Shown: positions 52,258 to 61,003, numbered from the stretch's first letter. The stretch: DNA of 64,000 nt from RYN-124 sp033851845 (GCA_033851845.1 JAWWOH010000106.1:17331-81330); one strand, 5' to 3'. Notes: a model not told the origin generated them from the sequence alone. Numbers and translations are program-made.

Positions 52258-53270
52258 GCCGGCGACGTCCGCGTCGTCCGGCGCCACCACAGCAGTCCCC
52301 AGACGCCCCCGACTGGGATCTCGAGCGCGAAGGTGATGGCGCTGAACAGCAGCGTGCCCGCTGCCACGACGGCGGCGTCACCGCCGAGTGCGACGAGCAG
52401 CGCCGCGCTGCCGGTCTCGGCGATGCCGACGCCCCCGGGCGTGACGACGAGCAGCGTGAGCAACCGGCCGAACGAGAACCCGGCGAAGACGTAGACCAGG
52501 CCGAGCGAGCTGCCGAGCATGTGCAGGATCAGCCAGAGCAGCGTCACCTGCAGGACGGCGTACGTCGTCATGCCGAGCAGCATCCGGTGCCACCGGCGGC
52601 GCAGCAGCGAGGTCATCCGGTGCCGCAGCTCGAGCACCGCCTGCTCCGAAGACAGCTGTCGGTGCGAGCGGGTGAGCCGCAGCGCGGCCGAGCCGACGAC
52701 CTGGCAGCACCGGCCGAGCAGCGCCGCTGCCCGCTCGCTGGCGAGCGCGGTGACGACCACGAGGACGACCGAGAGCAGCGTGCCGGCGGCGATGAGCGCC
52801 GCCAGCGCCAGCCCGGGCGTGGGCAGCCCGCCGGCGACGACGAGCAGACCGAGCGCGACGACCGGCAGGGCCAGCTTGACCAGGACGTTCCACAGCGTGG
52901 TGAGCGCGGTGAAGGGCGCGAAGCTGCCCGGCCCGTGCCCCCAGGACCGGACCATCGCGTAGTTCAGGCCCATTCCGAGCGCCCCGCCGAACGGCACGAG
53001 GTTGGAGACAGCGCTGCCGCTGAGGTTGAGCTGCAGCGCCTGCCGGTGGGTCAGGTCGGGCAGCGCGGCCGTGGCCAGGAAGGTGTGCGCGTAGAGCCCG
53101 AGCAGCCACAGCCCGAGCAGCAGCGCGACCTGCCGGGCAGTCAGCAGCTGCAGCAGGTCGACGATGGCGCCCCAGCCGGCGCCGGTGACCTTCGGCATCG
53201 CGAATGCGAGCAGCACCCCTACCAGGCCGAGCGAGAGGCCCACGTGCGCCGCCCGCCGCGCGCCGGTCAT
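52254..53270 (-). CDS. Flippase-like membrane protein (lysylphosphatidylglycerol synthase TM family)
   Basis: A 338-residue protein with about eight hydrophobic segments, of the UPF0104/AglD-MprF membrane-domain type. Typical stretches are LQLNLSGSAVSNLVPFGGAL and FSFGRLLTLLVVTPGGVGIA. Such domains act in lipid translocation or as membrane partners of glycosyltransferases. ATG at 53270 overlaps the PIG-L stop and its own stop overlaps the glycosyltransferase start (both ATGA). A 535-residue longer frame is a shadow of the PIG-L gene. Confidence 0.85.
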   Translation of the reverse strand: MTGARRAAHVGLSLGLVGVLLAFAMPKVTGAGWGAIVDLLQLLTARQVALLLGLWLLGLYAHTFLATAALPDLTHRQALQLNLSGSAVSNLVPFGGALGMGLNYAMVRSWGHGPGSFAPFTALTTLWNVLVKLALPVVALGLLVVAGGLPTPGLALAALIAAGTLLSVVLVVVTALASERAAALLGRCCQVVGSAALRLTRSHRQLSSEQAVLELRHRMTSLLRRRWHRMLLGMTTYAVLQVTLLWLILHMLGSSLGLVYVFAGFSFGRLLTLLVVTPGGVGIAETGSAALLVALGGDAAVVAAGTLLFSAITFALEIPVGGVWGLLWWRRTTRTSPA

Positions 53271-54073
53271 CCGCGCACCGTCGCGAAGACGTCGTCGAGA
53301 AGCGGCCGGCGTGGTGCCCGCCCGCGTTCGACGTACCACTCCCGCCCGAAGGCGAGCCGGAACAGGGGTCGCGGCAGCCGCAGCATGACCGCGAGCGTGC
53401 GGGTGCCCTCGTCGGCAGCGGCCTGGCTTGCGTGGGCGGCCATCGATGCGCGCTTCGCGTCGAGGAACCGGCGTACGTCGATGCGGTGGGTCAGCGCCGC
53501 TCGCTCGGTGTACGCCGCGGCGAAGCGCTGCGGGGCGAAGTCGGGCGGCATCCCAGGCAGGCGGTGCACCAGCCGGAGGACGCGCTGCAGAGCCGTGCGG
53601 TCGACGGTCGCCTCCAGGACGGAGGGAGTCCCGGCGAGCTCGGCGGCCCGCAGGCCCACGAAGCTCACCTGGACGTGATCGGGATGACCGTATCCGCCGG
53701 CCGAGTCGTAGATCGTGAGGACGTCGGCCGACTCCTCCTGGAGCAGCGCCGCCAGCCGGGTGGCGGCCCCCTCGACGTCGGCCCGGGCGAACGCGTCGGC
53801 TCCGCCGGCCTCGCCGTGCATGCCGGAATCGGCATAGCCGAGGACCTCCACACGGGCGCAACCCAGTGCGCGGGCCGACGATTCCAGCTCCGCGAGCCGG
53901 CGGCTCGCCAGGGCCGGGCCGGTGCGGCCGCCGGCGACCAGCCCGGCCTCGCCCGCCGTGGCCACCACCAGGACCACCCGATGGCCCTCCGCCGCCGCCC
54001 GCGCGAGCGTGCCTGCGGTGAGCAGGGCCTCGTCGTCGGGGTGGGCGTGGAAGGCCACCAGCGTGTAGGGCAC
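53267..54073 (-). CDS. PIG-L family deacetylase
   Basis: A 268-residue zinc deacetylase: HPDDE at residues 11-15 (FHAHPDDEALLTAG) supplies the metal ligands, and GYGHPDHVQV near residue 122 the third His. Relatives include MshB and GlcNAc-PI deacetylase. Here the likely substrate is an N-acetylated sugar on a lipid or small molecule made by this operon. Start GTG at 54073. First gene of the operon; the flippase-like gene follows with ATGA overlap. Confidence 0.9.
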   Translation of the reverse strand: MPYTLVAFHAHPDDEALLTAGTLARAAAEGHRVVLVVATAGEAGLVAGGRTGPALASRRLAELESSARALGCARVEVLGYADSGMHGEAGGADAFARADVEGAATRLAALLQEESADVLTIYDSAGGYGHPDHVQVSFVGLRAAELAGTPSVLEATVDRTALQRVLRLVHRLPGMPPDFAPQRFAAAYTERAALTHRIDVRRFLDAKRASMAAHASQAAADEGTRTLAVMLRLPRPLFRLAFGREWYVERGRAPRRPLLDDVFATVRG

Positions 54074-54243
54074 GTTCCTAGTCTCCTGGACTGTCAGCCC
54101 GCGCGTGCTCAGCGCGGTCGAGCGTGTCGCAGTCTGCCCGATCCAAACCACCCGCGCGTGATATCGCCGTTCGCCGGACGAACGGCCCCCATCCGACGGA
54201 GGATGACCGGACAAGCCATGTCCCGTCACCTGTTGGGGTCTTT

Positions 54244-57195
54244 GTGCGCATTCCCGCCCGGTCTCTCGCCCTGCTCGCCGGCTCGGCGCTCGTCCTTCCC
54301 GCCGGGGTGGTTTTCCTGGCGAGCGCGCCCAGCGAGGCGGCCAACCCGGAGATGAAGGCTGCTCGCAAGGCGGCGCCGGTGATCTTGACCGGCGCCCAGC
54401 TCGGCGCCTGGTCGCAGCTGCCGGCGACCGGGCTCGCCGCCGCCTACCCCTCGGGGGTGGAGAACGACAAGTCCGAACCGGGGGCCGACGCACTCCGGAG
54501 TGCCCACAACGGACAGATCGTCATGCCCAACAAGGTCCAGGACCCGCGCACCGGCATGGATCCGAACCAGCTCGCGGCCTACAGCTGGACGGCCACCGGC
54601 GGTTGGAAGGAGGTGCCGGTGCAGGTCGACCAGCGCTTCCCGTACTTCCTCGCCAACGGGCACTCCACCTTCTCCTTCTACTCCGGGACGGATGAGGAGC
54701 TGACCTACGCCTGGACCCCGGACGGTCACAGCACCGGCGAGGAGGCCTGGAAGAAGGTCTTCGGCGACTGCACGGCGAGGTACGCGACCGCTGCGGAGAA
54801 CGCCGCCCTGCCGCCTATCGGCGTGCGGGCCAACGCCAACCAGGAGCGGCCGGAGTCCGGCGACACGCCTGGCTACACGGACGCCATGGCGGACCCGGTG
54901 CCGCAGCTCGATGACGACGACGAAGTCGTCTTCATGGCTCGCGACTCCGGCGAGACGGCGCCGGCCAACACCCCTCCCCCCGCCAACACGGGCGCAGCCC
55001 AGTCGGTGCAGGTCCTCGATCCCCTCGAGCCGGGCGTCACCCGGGTGGTCTACCTGTTCCAGAAGACCGGCGGCTCCTCCTTCAACGCCGCCAACGGGTA
55101 TGTGCACATGACCCGCGCGGCCGATGCGGATGCCTTCATGGACCACGACAGCTTCGCCGACGCTTCCACCGAGATGCTGGGCAAGAGCAACACGGGCTAT
55201 GGGCCCAACATCCGCGGGACCGTCTGCAAGAACGTCGACAGCAGCAAGCCGCTGCCGCGAACCTCAACGACCGGCGGGCAGCCCGGCGGGAGCGGCGACC
55301 GCTGGCCGAGCGACGCAATCACGGTGACGACGCCGACGTACAAGCTCGGGGCCACCGGACGCTGGATGGTCCGGTCCATGCAGATCATGAACGCCAACAC
55401 CGGCAGCTACGGGCCCAACCTGATCAGCCGCTGGAAGGGCCGTGCGTTCCAGCAGAGCCCCGACTCCGTCGTATCGCTGGTGGGCTTCGAGGACGAGCAG
55501 GTCAACTGGGAGGCCAACGGCGCCCTGCTTGGCTGGCGCAACGGACCGGTTCGCGCCATCCGCGAGATCTGGGGCGCCGACTCGGGCACCAACGTCACCA
55601 AGACCGAGACCTACTACCGCGACGCGGACACCTACAGCTACCACGTGCGGGTGCACCCGATCCCGTCGGACGGCCTCTACACCTCGTGGGACTACGACCC
55701 GACGGCGGTGACGACCTACTACAACTCGGTGAAGTCGCAGGACCAGCCGCCCGGATCGCTGCCGGTTCCGGTGACCGGCGTGCCGATCGACGGGATCAAC
55801 GACGACACCGGGTCCGTCGACAAGGTGCCCGCTGCCAACCAGCCGGCCTACTTCGACGCGCCGGACCCGACGTTCGACGCGGTCAGCGCGATCAACCGGC
55901 CGGAGGAGGTCGCCGGGCCCAACGGCGGCATGGTCTACGAGTTCGAGTTCACCGGCGCGACGTCTGCGCTCAACGCTGCCGCCGTGCCCTACTACCGGGA
56001 CGACGACTGCCTTGACGACGGCACCGGCGACAAAGCGGTGCCGCGGCCCGTGCCGGGTGAGGCGTCCGACAACCCAGCGGTGCAGCAGGGGTACGTCGAC
56101 TACTGGAAGGCGCACGGTGCCCCGGCCACCCTGACGTACGCCGACCTGCAGTGCGCGACAACGAAGGAGGAGGCCAACGACCCGGCGCGGCCACCGTGGA
56201 AGAAGCGGCCGTTCGCCGCGGCCTTCGGCCAGCACGGCATCCACTTCTTCACGACCCACGACAGCGACAACGCGACCCTGCCCAAGCCGGTGACGGAGAT
56301 CGTCGGCCAGCAGTGGCGCTTCTCGATCCCGATGACGAAGGCGGAGAACGACGTCGTCGAGTACGGCAACAACGTCAACGTGAAGCTGCAGGGCTTCGCC
56401 GCGCCGTACACACCGGGATCCACGACCGCGACCACCACGCCGGGGCCGACCAGCAGCCCGACCCCGACGGCCAGCCCGTCGGTGTCGGCTACCCCGAGCG
56501 CATCGCCGTCCGGCACGGCGTCGCCGTCGACATCGCCCACGGCAACGGCCAGCCCGACGGCCACGCCCACATCGACGCCGACCGCAACCCCGACGGCGAC
56601 GGCGACGAGCAGCTCCCCGCCACGCAGCTCGACGCCCGGCAACGGCCTGGTCCCGTTGACGGTGACCCTCGATCCGAACGAGATCGTGCCGACGCAGGAG
56701 GTCTCCGTCGCGATCCACGGCAGCCCGAACACCCGGGTCCGGCTGATGGCTTACAGCCGGCCGTCGACGACGTACGTGGTGGCGCGCGACAGCATCACGA
56801 ACACCAGCGGCGACGTCACCTTCCGGGTCACGCCCGGCGAGAACACACGGCTCTACGCGACGTACGGCAACGGTGACGGCAGCACAGACAGCGGGTCACA
56901 CGTCATCCAGGTGCACACCACGCTGAGCCTCAGCGCGACCCGCACCGGCGTACGGGTCTATGACTTCCATGGCCGGAACCTGCCGCGCCGGGCGGGCCAG
57001 CTGATCACGCTCTACCGCGTCACCAACACTGGCGGCGAGGTCCGTACGGCGATCGTCCGCACCGACTCCACCGGCACGTGGCACCTCACCCGGACGTTCA
57101 GCGGCGAGGGCACCTTCCCGTTCCTGGTCCGCACCAGCCAGACCATGGACAACGCGTCCGGGCGCAGCAGCGCGCTCGTCGTGGAGGTGCACTGA
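54244..57195 (+). CDS. Large exported protein of unknown function with Ser/Thr/Pro linker
   Basis: A 983-residue protein with a signal peptide (VRIPARSLALLAGSALVLPA, then GVVFLASAPSEAA). The large N-terminal region (to about 720) has many aromatic/Asp-rich segments (YSWTATGGWKEVPVQVDQRF, LDDDDEVVFMARDSG, HGIHFFTTHDSDNATL) and no recognised catalytic motif. A Ser/Thr/Pro/Ala linker spans about 723-797. The C-terminus looks like one or two Ig-like domains (VPLTVTLDPNEIVPTQEVSV). GTG 54244 is chosen for the signal peptide; GGGG lies upstream. Divergent from PIG-L. Confidence 0.75.
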   Translation: MRIPARSLALLAGSALVLPAGVVFLASAPSEAANPEMKAARKAAPVILTGAQLGAWSQLPATGLAAAYPSGVENDKSEPGADALRSAHNGQIVMPNKVQDPRTGMDPNQLAAYSWTATGGWKEVPVQVDQRFPYFLANGHSTFSFYSGTDEELTYAWTPDGHSTGEEAWKKVFGDCTARYATAAENAALPPIGVRANANQERPESGDTPGYTDAMADPVPQLDDDDEVVFMARDSGETAPANTPPPANTGAAQSVQVLDPLEPGVTRVVYLFQKTGGSSFNAANGYVHMTRAADADAFMDHDSFADASTEMLGKSNTGYGPNIRGTVCKNVDSSKPLPRTSTTGGQPGGSGDRWPSDAITVTTPTYKLGATGRWMVRSMQIMNANTGSYGPNLISRWKGRAFQQSPDSVVSLVGFEDEQVNWEANGALLGWRNGPVRAIREIWGADSGTNVTKTETYYRDADTYSYHVRVHPIPSDGLYTSWDYDPTAVTTYYNSVKSQDQPPGSLPVPVTGVPIDGINDDTGSVDKVPAANQPAYFDAPDPTFDAVSAINRPEEVAGPNGGMVYEFEFTGATSALNAAAVPYYRDDDCLDDGTGDKAVPRPVPGEASDNPAVQQGYVDYWKAHGAPATLTYADLQCATTKEEANDPARPPWKKRPFAAAFGQHGIHFFTTHDSDNATLPKPVTEIVGQQWRFSIPMTKAENDVVEYGNNVNVKLQGFAAPYTPGSTTATTTPGPTSSPTPTASPSVSATPSASPSGTASPSTSPTATASPTATPTSTPTATPTATATSSSPPRSSTPGNGLVPLTVTLDPNEIVPTQEVSVAIHGSPNTRVRLMAYSRPSTTYVVARDSITNTSGDVTFRVTPGENTRLYATYGNGDGSTDSGSHVIQVHTTLSLSATRTGVRVYDFHGRNLPRRAGQLITLYRVTNTGGEVRTAIVRTDSTGTWHLTRTFSGEGTFPFLVRTSQTMDNASGRSSALVVEVH

Positions 57196-57201
57196 GGCCG
57201 G

Positions 57202-57207
57202 TACCGT
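57202..57207 (+). promoter_or_regulatory. -10-like box of a probable leaderless promoter
   Basis: TACCGT ends 7 bases before the ATG of the HisC-type aminotransferase at 57215. It could alternatively be read through from the gene ending at 57195. Confidence 0.35.
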
Positions 57208-57214
57208 CGAGGCC

Positions 57215-58285
57215 ATGACACCGAAGCTGCGGCCCCTGCTGCGCGGCCTGCCGGCGTACGTCCCCGGCCGCCGGCCGCAACCCGGGCAGGACCTCGCGCG
57301 ACTGGCCAGCAACGAGACGCCGCTCGGCCTGCTGCCCGGCGTGATCGATGCGGTCGCCAAGGCCGTCGCCGACGGCAACCGCTATCCCGACCCGGCCGCG
57401 GCGGAGCTCACTGCGGCGATCGCGGCGAAGCACGGGATCGACGAGTCGCGGGTGGCGATCGGCTGCGGCTCGGTGTCCCTGATCCAGCAGCTCATCCAGA
57501 TCGCCGTCGACGCCGGCGACGAGGTCGTCTACGCCTGGCGGTCGTTCGAGGCCTACCCCAACCTGGTCAAGGTTGCCGGGGCCACGCCGGTCGAGGTGCC
57601 GCTCGACGGCTACGAGCACGACCTGAAGTCGATGGCCGCCGCCGTGACCGACCGCACCGGGCTGGTGCTGCTCTGCTCACCCAACAACCCGACCGGCCCG
57701 GCGCTGCGCGAGGCAGACGTGAAGACGTTCCTCGAGACCCTCCCGGACAACGTGCTCGTCGTCATCGACGAGGCCTACGCGGAGTTCCTGGACGACCCGG
57801 AGGCCGTCGACGGCAAGCACCTGCTCCCGGCGCACCCCAACCTCGCCGTGCTCCGCACCTTCTCCAAGGCCTACGGCCTGGCCGGCCTGCGGGTGGGCTA
57901 CTGCCTGGCTGGAGCGCCGGAGACGGCCTCCGCGCTGCGCCAGGTCGCCGTGCCGTTCCAGGTGTCGATTCCGGCGCAGGCCGCCGCGCTGGCCAGCCTC
58001 GCCGCCGAGCCCGAGCTGCTCGCGCGCGTCCAGGACGTCGTTCGCGAGCGCGAGCCACTGCGGCAGCGCCTGCTGGAGCTGGGCTACGACGTACCCCCGT
58101 CGCAGGGCAACTTCGTCTGGCTGCCCACCGGCACCGACACGATGCGGGTGGCGAAGGCGTTCGACGAGGCCGGCGTACTGGTTCGGCCGTTCGACGGCGA
58201 CGGCATCCGCATCACCGTGACGACCGCAGCCGACAGCGAGCGGGTCGTCGCCGCGGCTAGAACCGCGCGCGCTCCTCGCGCGTGA
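57215..58285 (+). CDS. hisC: Histidinol-phosphate aminotransferase (or aromatic aminotransferase)
   Basis: A 356-residue PLP-dependent class I/II aminotransferase: LASNETPLGLLP near residue 30, CSPNNPTGPA, VVIDEAYAEF, and the PLP-lysine motif TFSKAYGLAGLRVGY. The family includes HisC and the related aromatic aminotransferase Pat; there are no his genes next to it, so Pat-like function is possible. The 3' end overlaps the convergent DUF3817 gene by 29 bases. Confidence 0.86.
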   Translation: MTPKLRPLLRGLPAYVPGRRPQPGQDLARLASNETPLGLLPGVIDAVAKAVADGNRYPDPAAAELTAAIAAKHGIDESRVAIGCGSVSLIQQLIQIAVDAGDEVVYAWRSFEAYPNLVKVAGATPVEVPLDGYEHDLKSMAAAVTDRTGLVLLCSPNNPTGPALREADVKTFLETLPDNVLVVIDEAYAEFLDDPEAVDGKHLLPAHPNLAVLRTFSKAYGLAGLRVGYCLAGAPETASALRQVAVPFQVSIPAQAAALASLAAEPELLARVQDVVREREPLRQRLLELGYDVPPSQGNFVWLPTGTDTMRVAKAFDEAGVLVRPFDGDGIRITVTTAADSERVVAAARTARAPRA

Positions 58286-58556
58286 CGCGCCGCTCCATGT
58301 AGAAGGTCAGAAACGGCACCAGACCGGCGGCGAAGACGACCAGGATGCGGACCGGCCGCCAGCGGCGGGCGATCGCGAGCTGCAACGCGGTTGCGAGATA
58401 GACCATGTAGAGCACGCCGTGCGTGACACCGACGACGGACGCGACCTGCGGCTGTCCGGCGAAGTGCTTGAGCGGTACGCCGACGAAGACCAGGATCACG
58501 AGCAGCGTTCCGACGACGTAGGCAAGCACGCGATACCGCCCGTAGGCCGTCCTCAC
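58257..58556 (-). CDS. DUF3817 small membrane protein
   Basis: A 99-residue protein with three hydrophobic helices: LAYVVGTLLVILVFVGVPLK, GVTHGVLYMVYLATALQLAI and ILVVFAAGLVPFLTFYMERR. It fits DUF3817; function unknown. The GTG at 58556 overlaps the preceding gene's stop (GTGA), so the two are translationally coupled. It overlaps the hisC 3' end by 29 bases. Confidence 0.82.
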   Translation of the reverse strand: MRTAYGRYRVLAYVVGTLLVILVFVGVPLKHFAGQPQVASVVGVTHGVLYMVYLATALQLAIARRWRPVRILVVFAAGLVPFLTFYMERRVTREERARF

Positions 58557-58894
58557 GAGCTCTGCTCGTGCAGCCGGGCGAGGTAGTCGTTGTACGCCGC
58601 CAGCTCCTCGTCCTCGGGCTCGGGCGCGGACGGCGCCGGGCGCGGGATGACCAGCGATGGCGAGGTCTCGGCGGGCTCCTCCTCGGTGCCGTCGTCGCGC
58701 AGCAGCTTCACGAAGCAGAAGACGGCGAACGCCGCGAACAGCACCCACTCGACCGCGTAGCTGTAGTTCTGGATCGAGTGCCGCTGCTCGCCGCGACCCA
58801 GCTGCCACATCCCCAGGCGCACCATTGCGGCGGCACCCGCCAGCGTGACGACCAGCGCGACCAGCCAGCGCACCGTCAGCAGCCGTCGAAGCAC
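58553..58894 (-). CDS. Small membrane protein upstream of DUF3817
   Basis: A 113-residue protein starting VLRRLLTVRWLVALVVTLAG: one N-terminal membrane helix, the segment LGMWQLGRGEQ, then QNYSYAVEWVLFAAFAVFCF as second helix, and an acidic C-terminal tail. Similar to a family usually paired with DUF3817 in actinobacteria; the LGMWQ-x-R part is reminiscent of SURF1-like N-termini. Start GTG at 58894 is 7 bases from TAGCGT on the same strand (58902-58907). Function unknown. Confidence 0.7.
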   Translation of the reverse strand: MLRRLLTVRWLVALVVTLAGAAAMVRLGMWQLGRGEQRHSIQNYSYAVEWVLFAAFAVFCFVKLLRDDGTEEEPAETSPSLVIPRPAPSAPEPEDEELAAYNDYLARLHEQSS

Positions 58895-58901
58895 GTGTTC
58901 G

Positions 58902-58907
58902 ACGCTA
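58902..58907 (-). promoter_or_regulatory. -10-like box of a probable leaderless promoter
   Basis: On the minus strand TAGCGT ends 7 bases before the GTG at 58894. The divergent histidine phosphatase starts at 58931. Confidence 0.45.
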
Positions 58908-58930
58908 CCTGGGCGGGGAAGGGATCGGCT

Positions 58931-59674
58931 GTGCCGCATCAGCAATGGCCCGAGCGCCTGATCGTCATCCGTCACGGTGAGAGCGCCGGCAACGTCGCCC
59001 GCGACCGGGCCGAGGCCGAGGAGCTCGAGCGGATCGACATCGCCGAGCGCGACGTCGACGTGCCGCTGTCGGAAGCCGGCGAGGAGCAGGCCGCCGCGCT
59101 CGGTCGCTGGCTCGCGGAGCAGCCCGAGGACGAGCGGCCGACCGTGCTGTGGGTGTCGCCGTACCTGCGCGCGCAGCAGACCGCCGAGATCGCCCTGAAG
59201 ACGGCCGGGCTGTCCATCCCCTCAGTCATCGACGAGCGGCTGCGGGAGCGCGAGTTCGGCGTACTCGACCTGCTCACCCGGCGCGGGATCATCGCGCAGT
59301 TCCCCGACGAGGCGGAGCGGCGCAAGCGGCTCGGCAAGTTCTATCACCGGCCGCCAGGTGGCGAGTCCTGGTCGGACGTCCTGCTGCGGGTGCGCGCTGC
59401 CCTCGACGACATCCGCCGCGACTGCGAGGGCCAGCGGGTGCTGCTCGTCGCGCACCAGGTCGTCGTCCTGCTCATCCGCTACGTCGTCGAGCGGATGACC
59501 GAGGAGGAGATCCTGGCGATCGACCGGCTGGGTGACGTCGCCAACTGCTCCGTGACGGCGTACCTGCTCGAGAACGGCCAACCGACCCTGGTGGCCTACA
59601 ACGCGGTCGACCACCTCGAGGAGCACGACGCGGAAGTCACGGCGGAGCCGGATGTCCAAGCCGCCCCCCGCTGA
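58931..59674 (+). CDS. Histidine phosphatase superfamily protein
   Basis: A 247-residue phosphatase: LIVIRHGESAGN (RHG at about residues 14-16) provides the catalytic His, WVSPYLRAQQTAE the second element, and LLVAHQVVV the C-terminal His. The substrate is unknown. Start GTG at 58931, just before the conserved N-terminus. Its 3' end overlaps the NAD(P)HX dehydratase start by 23 bases, so the two are one transcription unit. Divergent from the small membrane-protein pair. Confidence 0.87.
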   Translation: MPHQQWPERLIVIRHGESAGNVARDRAEAEELERIDIAERDVDVPLSEAGEEQAAALGRWLAEQPEDERPTVLWVSPYLRAQQTAEIALKTAGLSIPSVIDERLREREFGVLDLLTRRGIIAQFPDEAERRKRLGKFYHRPPGGESWSDVLLRVRAALDDIRRDCEGQRVLLVAHQVVVLLIRYVVERMTEEEILAIDRLGDVANCSVTAYLLENGQPTLVAYNAVDHLEEHDAEVTAEPDVQAAPR

Positions 59675-60530
59675 GACCCCCGCGGTCACGCCGCAGCTGC
59701 TGCGCGACTGGCCCTTGCCGACGCCGGACGATGACGGGACCAAGCACGCGCGCGGCACCGTCTGCGTGGTCGGCGGCGCAGTGAGTACGCCGGGAGCGGT
59801 CCTGCTGGCCGGTCTGGCGGCCCTGCGGGTGGGTGCAGGCCGGCTCCAGATCCTCACCGTCGATCCGACCGCGGTGGCGCTCGGCGTCGCCGTGCCGGAG
59901 GCGATGGTCGTCGGGCTGCCGACGTCGTCGAGCGGATCGCTGTCGCCGAGCGCGGCCGACCGGATCGTGGAGCAGGTGCGCGAGGACACGACGGTGGTGC
60001 TGGGCCCTGGTCTGCCGAACGACGACGACACCAAGGCGCTGGTCACCGCAACGCTCCCCCGCCTGGCCTGTCGGCGGCTGGTGCTCGACGCGCACGCCCT
60101 GACGGCGCTGGCCGGGCACGAGGGGCTGCTTGGCGACCACGACGCACTGGTCCTGACGCCCAACGACGACGAGCTCAGGACCCTGCTGGCTGGCGACGAG
60201 CTGACCGGCCGGGACGCGGCGGAGCAGGCGGCCAAGCGGTACGGCGCAGTAGTCGCGACGAAGGGCTGGGCAGTCGGGCCCGACGGGAGTGCCTGGCGGG
60301 ACGAGGCGGGCGGCGTGGGGCTGGGCACGAGCGGTTCCGGGGACGTCCTGGCGGGCGCGATCGGGGGCCTGCTGGCCCGTGGGGCCGAGCCTGCCCAGGC
60401 GGCCGTCTGGGGGCAGTACGCGCATGCGGCGGCGGGCGACCGGCTGGCGGCCCGGCTCGGCCGGCTGGGCTTCGTGGCCCGCGAGCTGCTGGGCGAGCTC
60501 GGGCCGGTGCTGGCGTCCCTCTCGACCTGA
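59652..60530 (+). CDS. nnrD: ADP/ATP-dependent NAD(P)H-hydrate dehydratase
   Basis: A 292-residue carbohydrate-kinase-fold enzyme (YjeF C-terminal type) that repairs hydrated NAD(P)H. Visible motifs are GTVCVVGGAVSTPGAVLLAG, LVLTPNDDELRTLL, and GTSGSGDVLAGAIGGLLARG at about 222-241 (catalytic GTGD-type). There is no N-terminal epimerase domain in this protein. It overlaps the histidine phosphatase gene by 23 bases. Confidence 0.9.
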   Translation: MSKPPPAETPAVTPQLLRDWPLPTPDDDGTKHARGTVCVVGGAVSTPGAVLLAGLAALRVGAGRLQILTVDPTAVALGVAVPEAMVVGLPTSSSGSLSPSAADRIVEQVREDTTVVLGPGLPNDDDTKALVTATLPRLACRRLVLDAHALTALAGHEGLLGDHDALVLTPNDDELRTLLAGDELTGRDAAEQAAKRYGAVVATKGWAVGPDGSAWRDEAGGVGLGTSGSGDVLAGAIGGLLARGAEPAQAAVWGQYAHAAAGDRLAARLGRLGFVARELLGELGPVLASLST

Positions 60531-60734
60531 AATGTGGTCGATCTCTCGATCTTGGGGGGTATCCGCGCTACCCTGACCGCGGCTTGCTTCCCACGCACGT
60601 TCTACGAACGCCCGCGGAGTGTGATCGCCGGCGTTGAGAAGCGTCTCCGGTCCCGCTCATCGAGTGAGGACATGTACGAGCAGCCCGGGAGCCGCGACGT
60701 GTGGCGACCGACCTGTTTACAAGGAGATAGATCG
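60531..60734 (+). promoter_or_regulatory. Promoter and long 5' leader of the cold-shock gene
   Basis: 204 bases lie between the dehydratase stop and the csp ATG with no gene. Long structured leaders are usual for cspA-type mRNAs, where they control stability and translation on cold shock. It ends in a strong AAGGAG 9 bases before the ATG. No clear -10/-35 could be assigned. Confidence 0.5.
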
Positions 60735-60938
60735 ATGGCTCAAGGCTCTGTGAAGTGGTTCAACGCCGAGAAGGGTTTCGGCTTCATCGCCCAGGATGGT
60801 GGCGGTGCTGACGTGTTCGTCCACTTCTCCGCGATCCAGTCGGACGGCTACAAGTCCCTCGACGAGAACCAGCGCGTCGAGTTCGACATCACGCAGGGCC
60901 AGAAGGGCCCGCAGGCGGAGAACGTTCGCCCGCTCTAA
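60735..60938 (+). CDS. CspA-type cold-shock protein
   Basis: A 67-residue cold-shock-domain RNA chaperone: MAQGSVKWFNAEKGFGFIAQ carries RNP1 (KGFGFI) and VFVHF carries RNP2. The fold is a five-stranded OB barrel binding single-stranded RNA/DNA. AAGGAG precedes the ATG at 60735. It is monocistronic with its own terminator. Confidence 0.97.
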   Translation: MAQGSVKWFNAEKGFGFIAQDGGGADVFVHFSAIQSDGYKSLDENQRVEFDITQGQKGPQAENVRPL

Positions 60939-60956
60939 GACTTCCGCACCGTCGAG

Positions 60957-60987
60957 GCCCGGCTCCCCCACAGGGGAGCCGGGCTTT
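60957..60987 (+). terminator. Strong intrinsic terminator of the cold-shock gene
   Basis: A perfect 12-bp stem (60957-60968 with 60973-60984), 4-base loop, followed by TTT. It lies 18 bases after the csp stop codon. Confidence 0.9.
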
Positions 60988-61003
60988 GTCGTTCCCTGAC
61001 CCC

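Noticed and set aside
52254..53861. 535-codon version of the flippase-like gene
   Set aside because: The upstream 197 codons are a shadow of the PIG-L gene; ATG at 53270 with ATGA coupling is the natural start.
54124..54243. Upstream extension of the 983-residue protein
   Set aside because: The added 40 residues precede the signal peptide and lack hydrophobic or basic character; GTG 54244 gives a normal export start.
56410..56640. Possible repeat array in the gene for the large exported protein
   Set aside because: It encodes a Ser/Thr/Pro/Ala linker with irregular codons, not a nucleotide repeat or CRISPR array. No CRISPR pattern was seen anywhere in the window.
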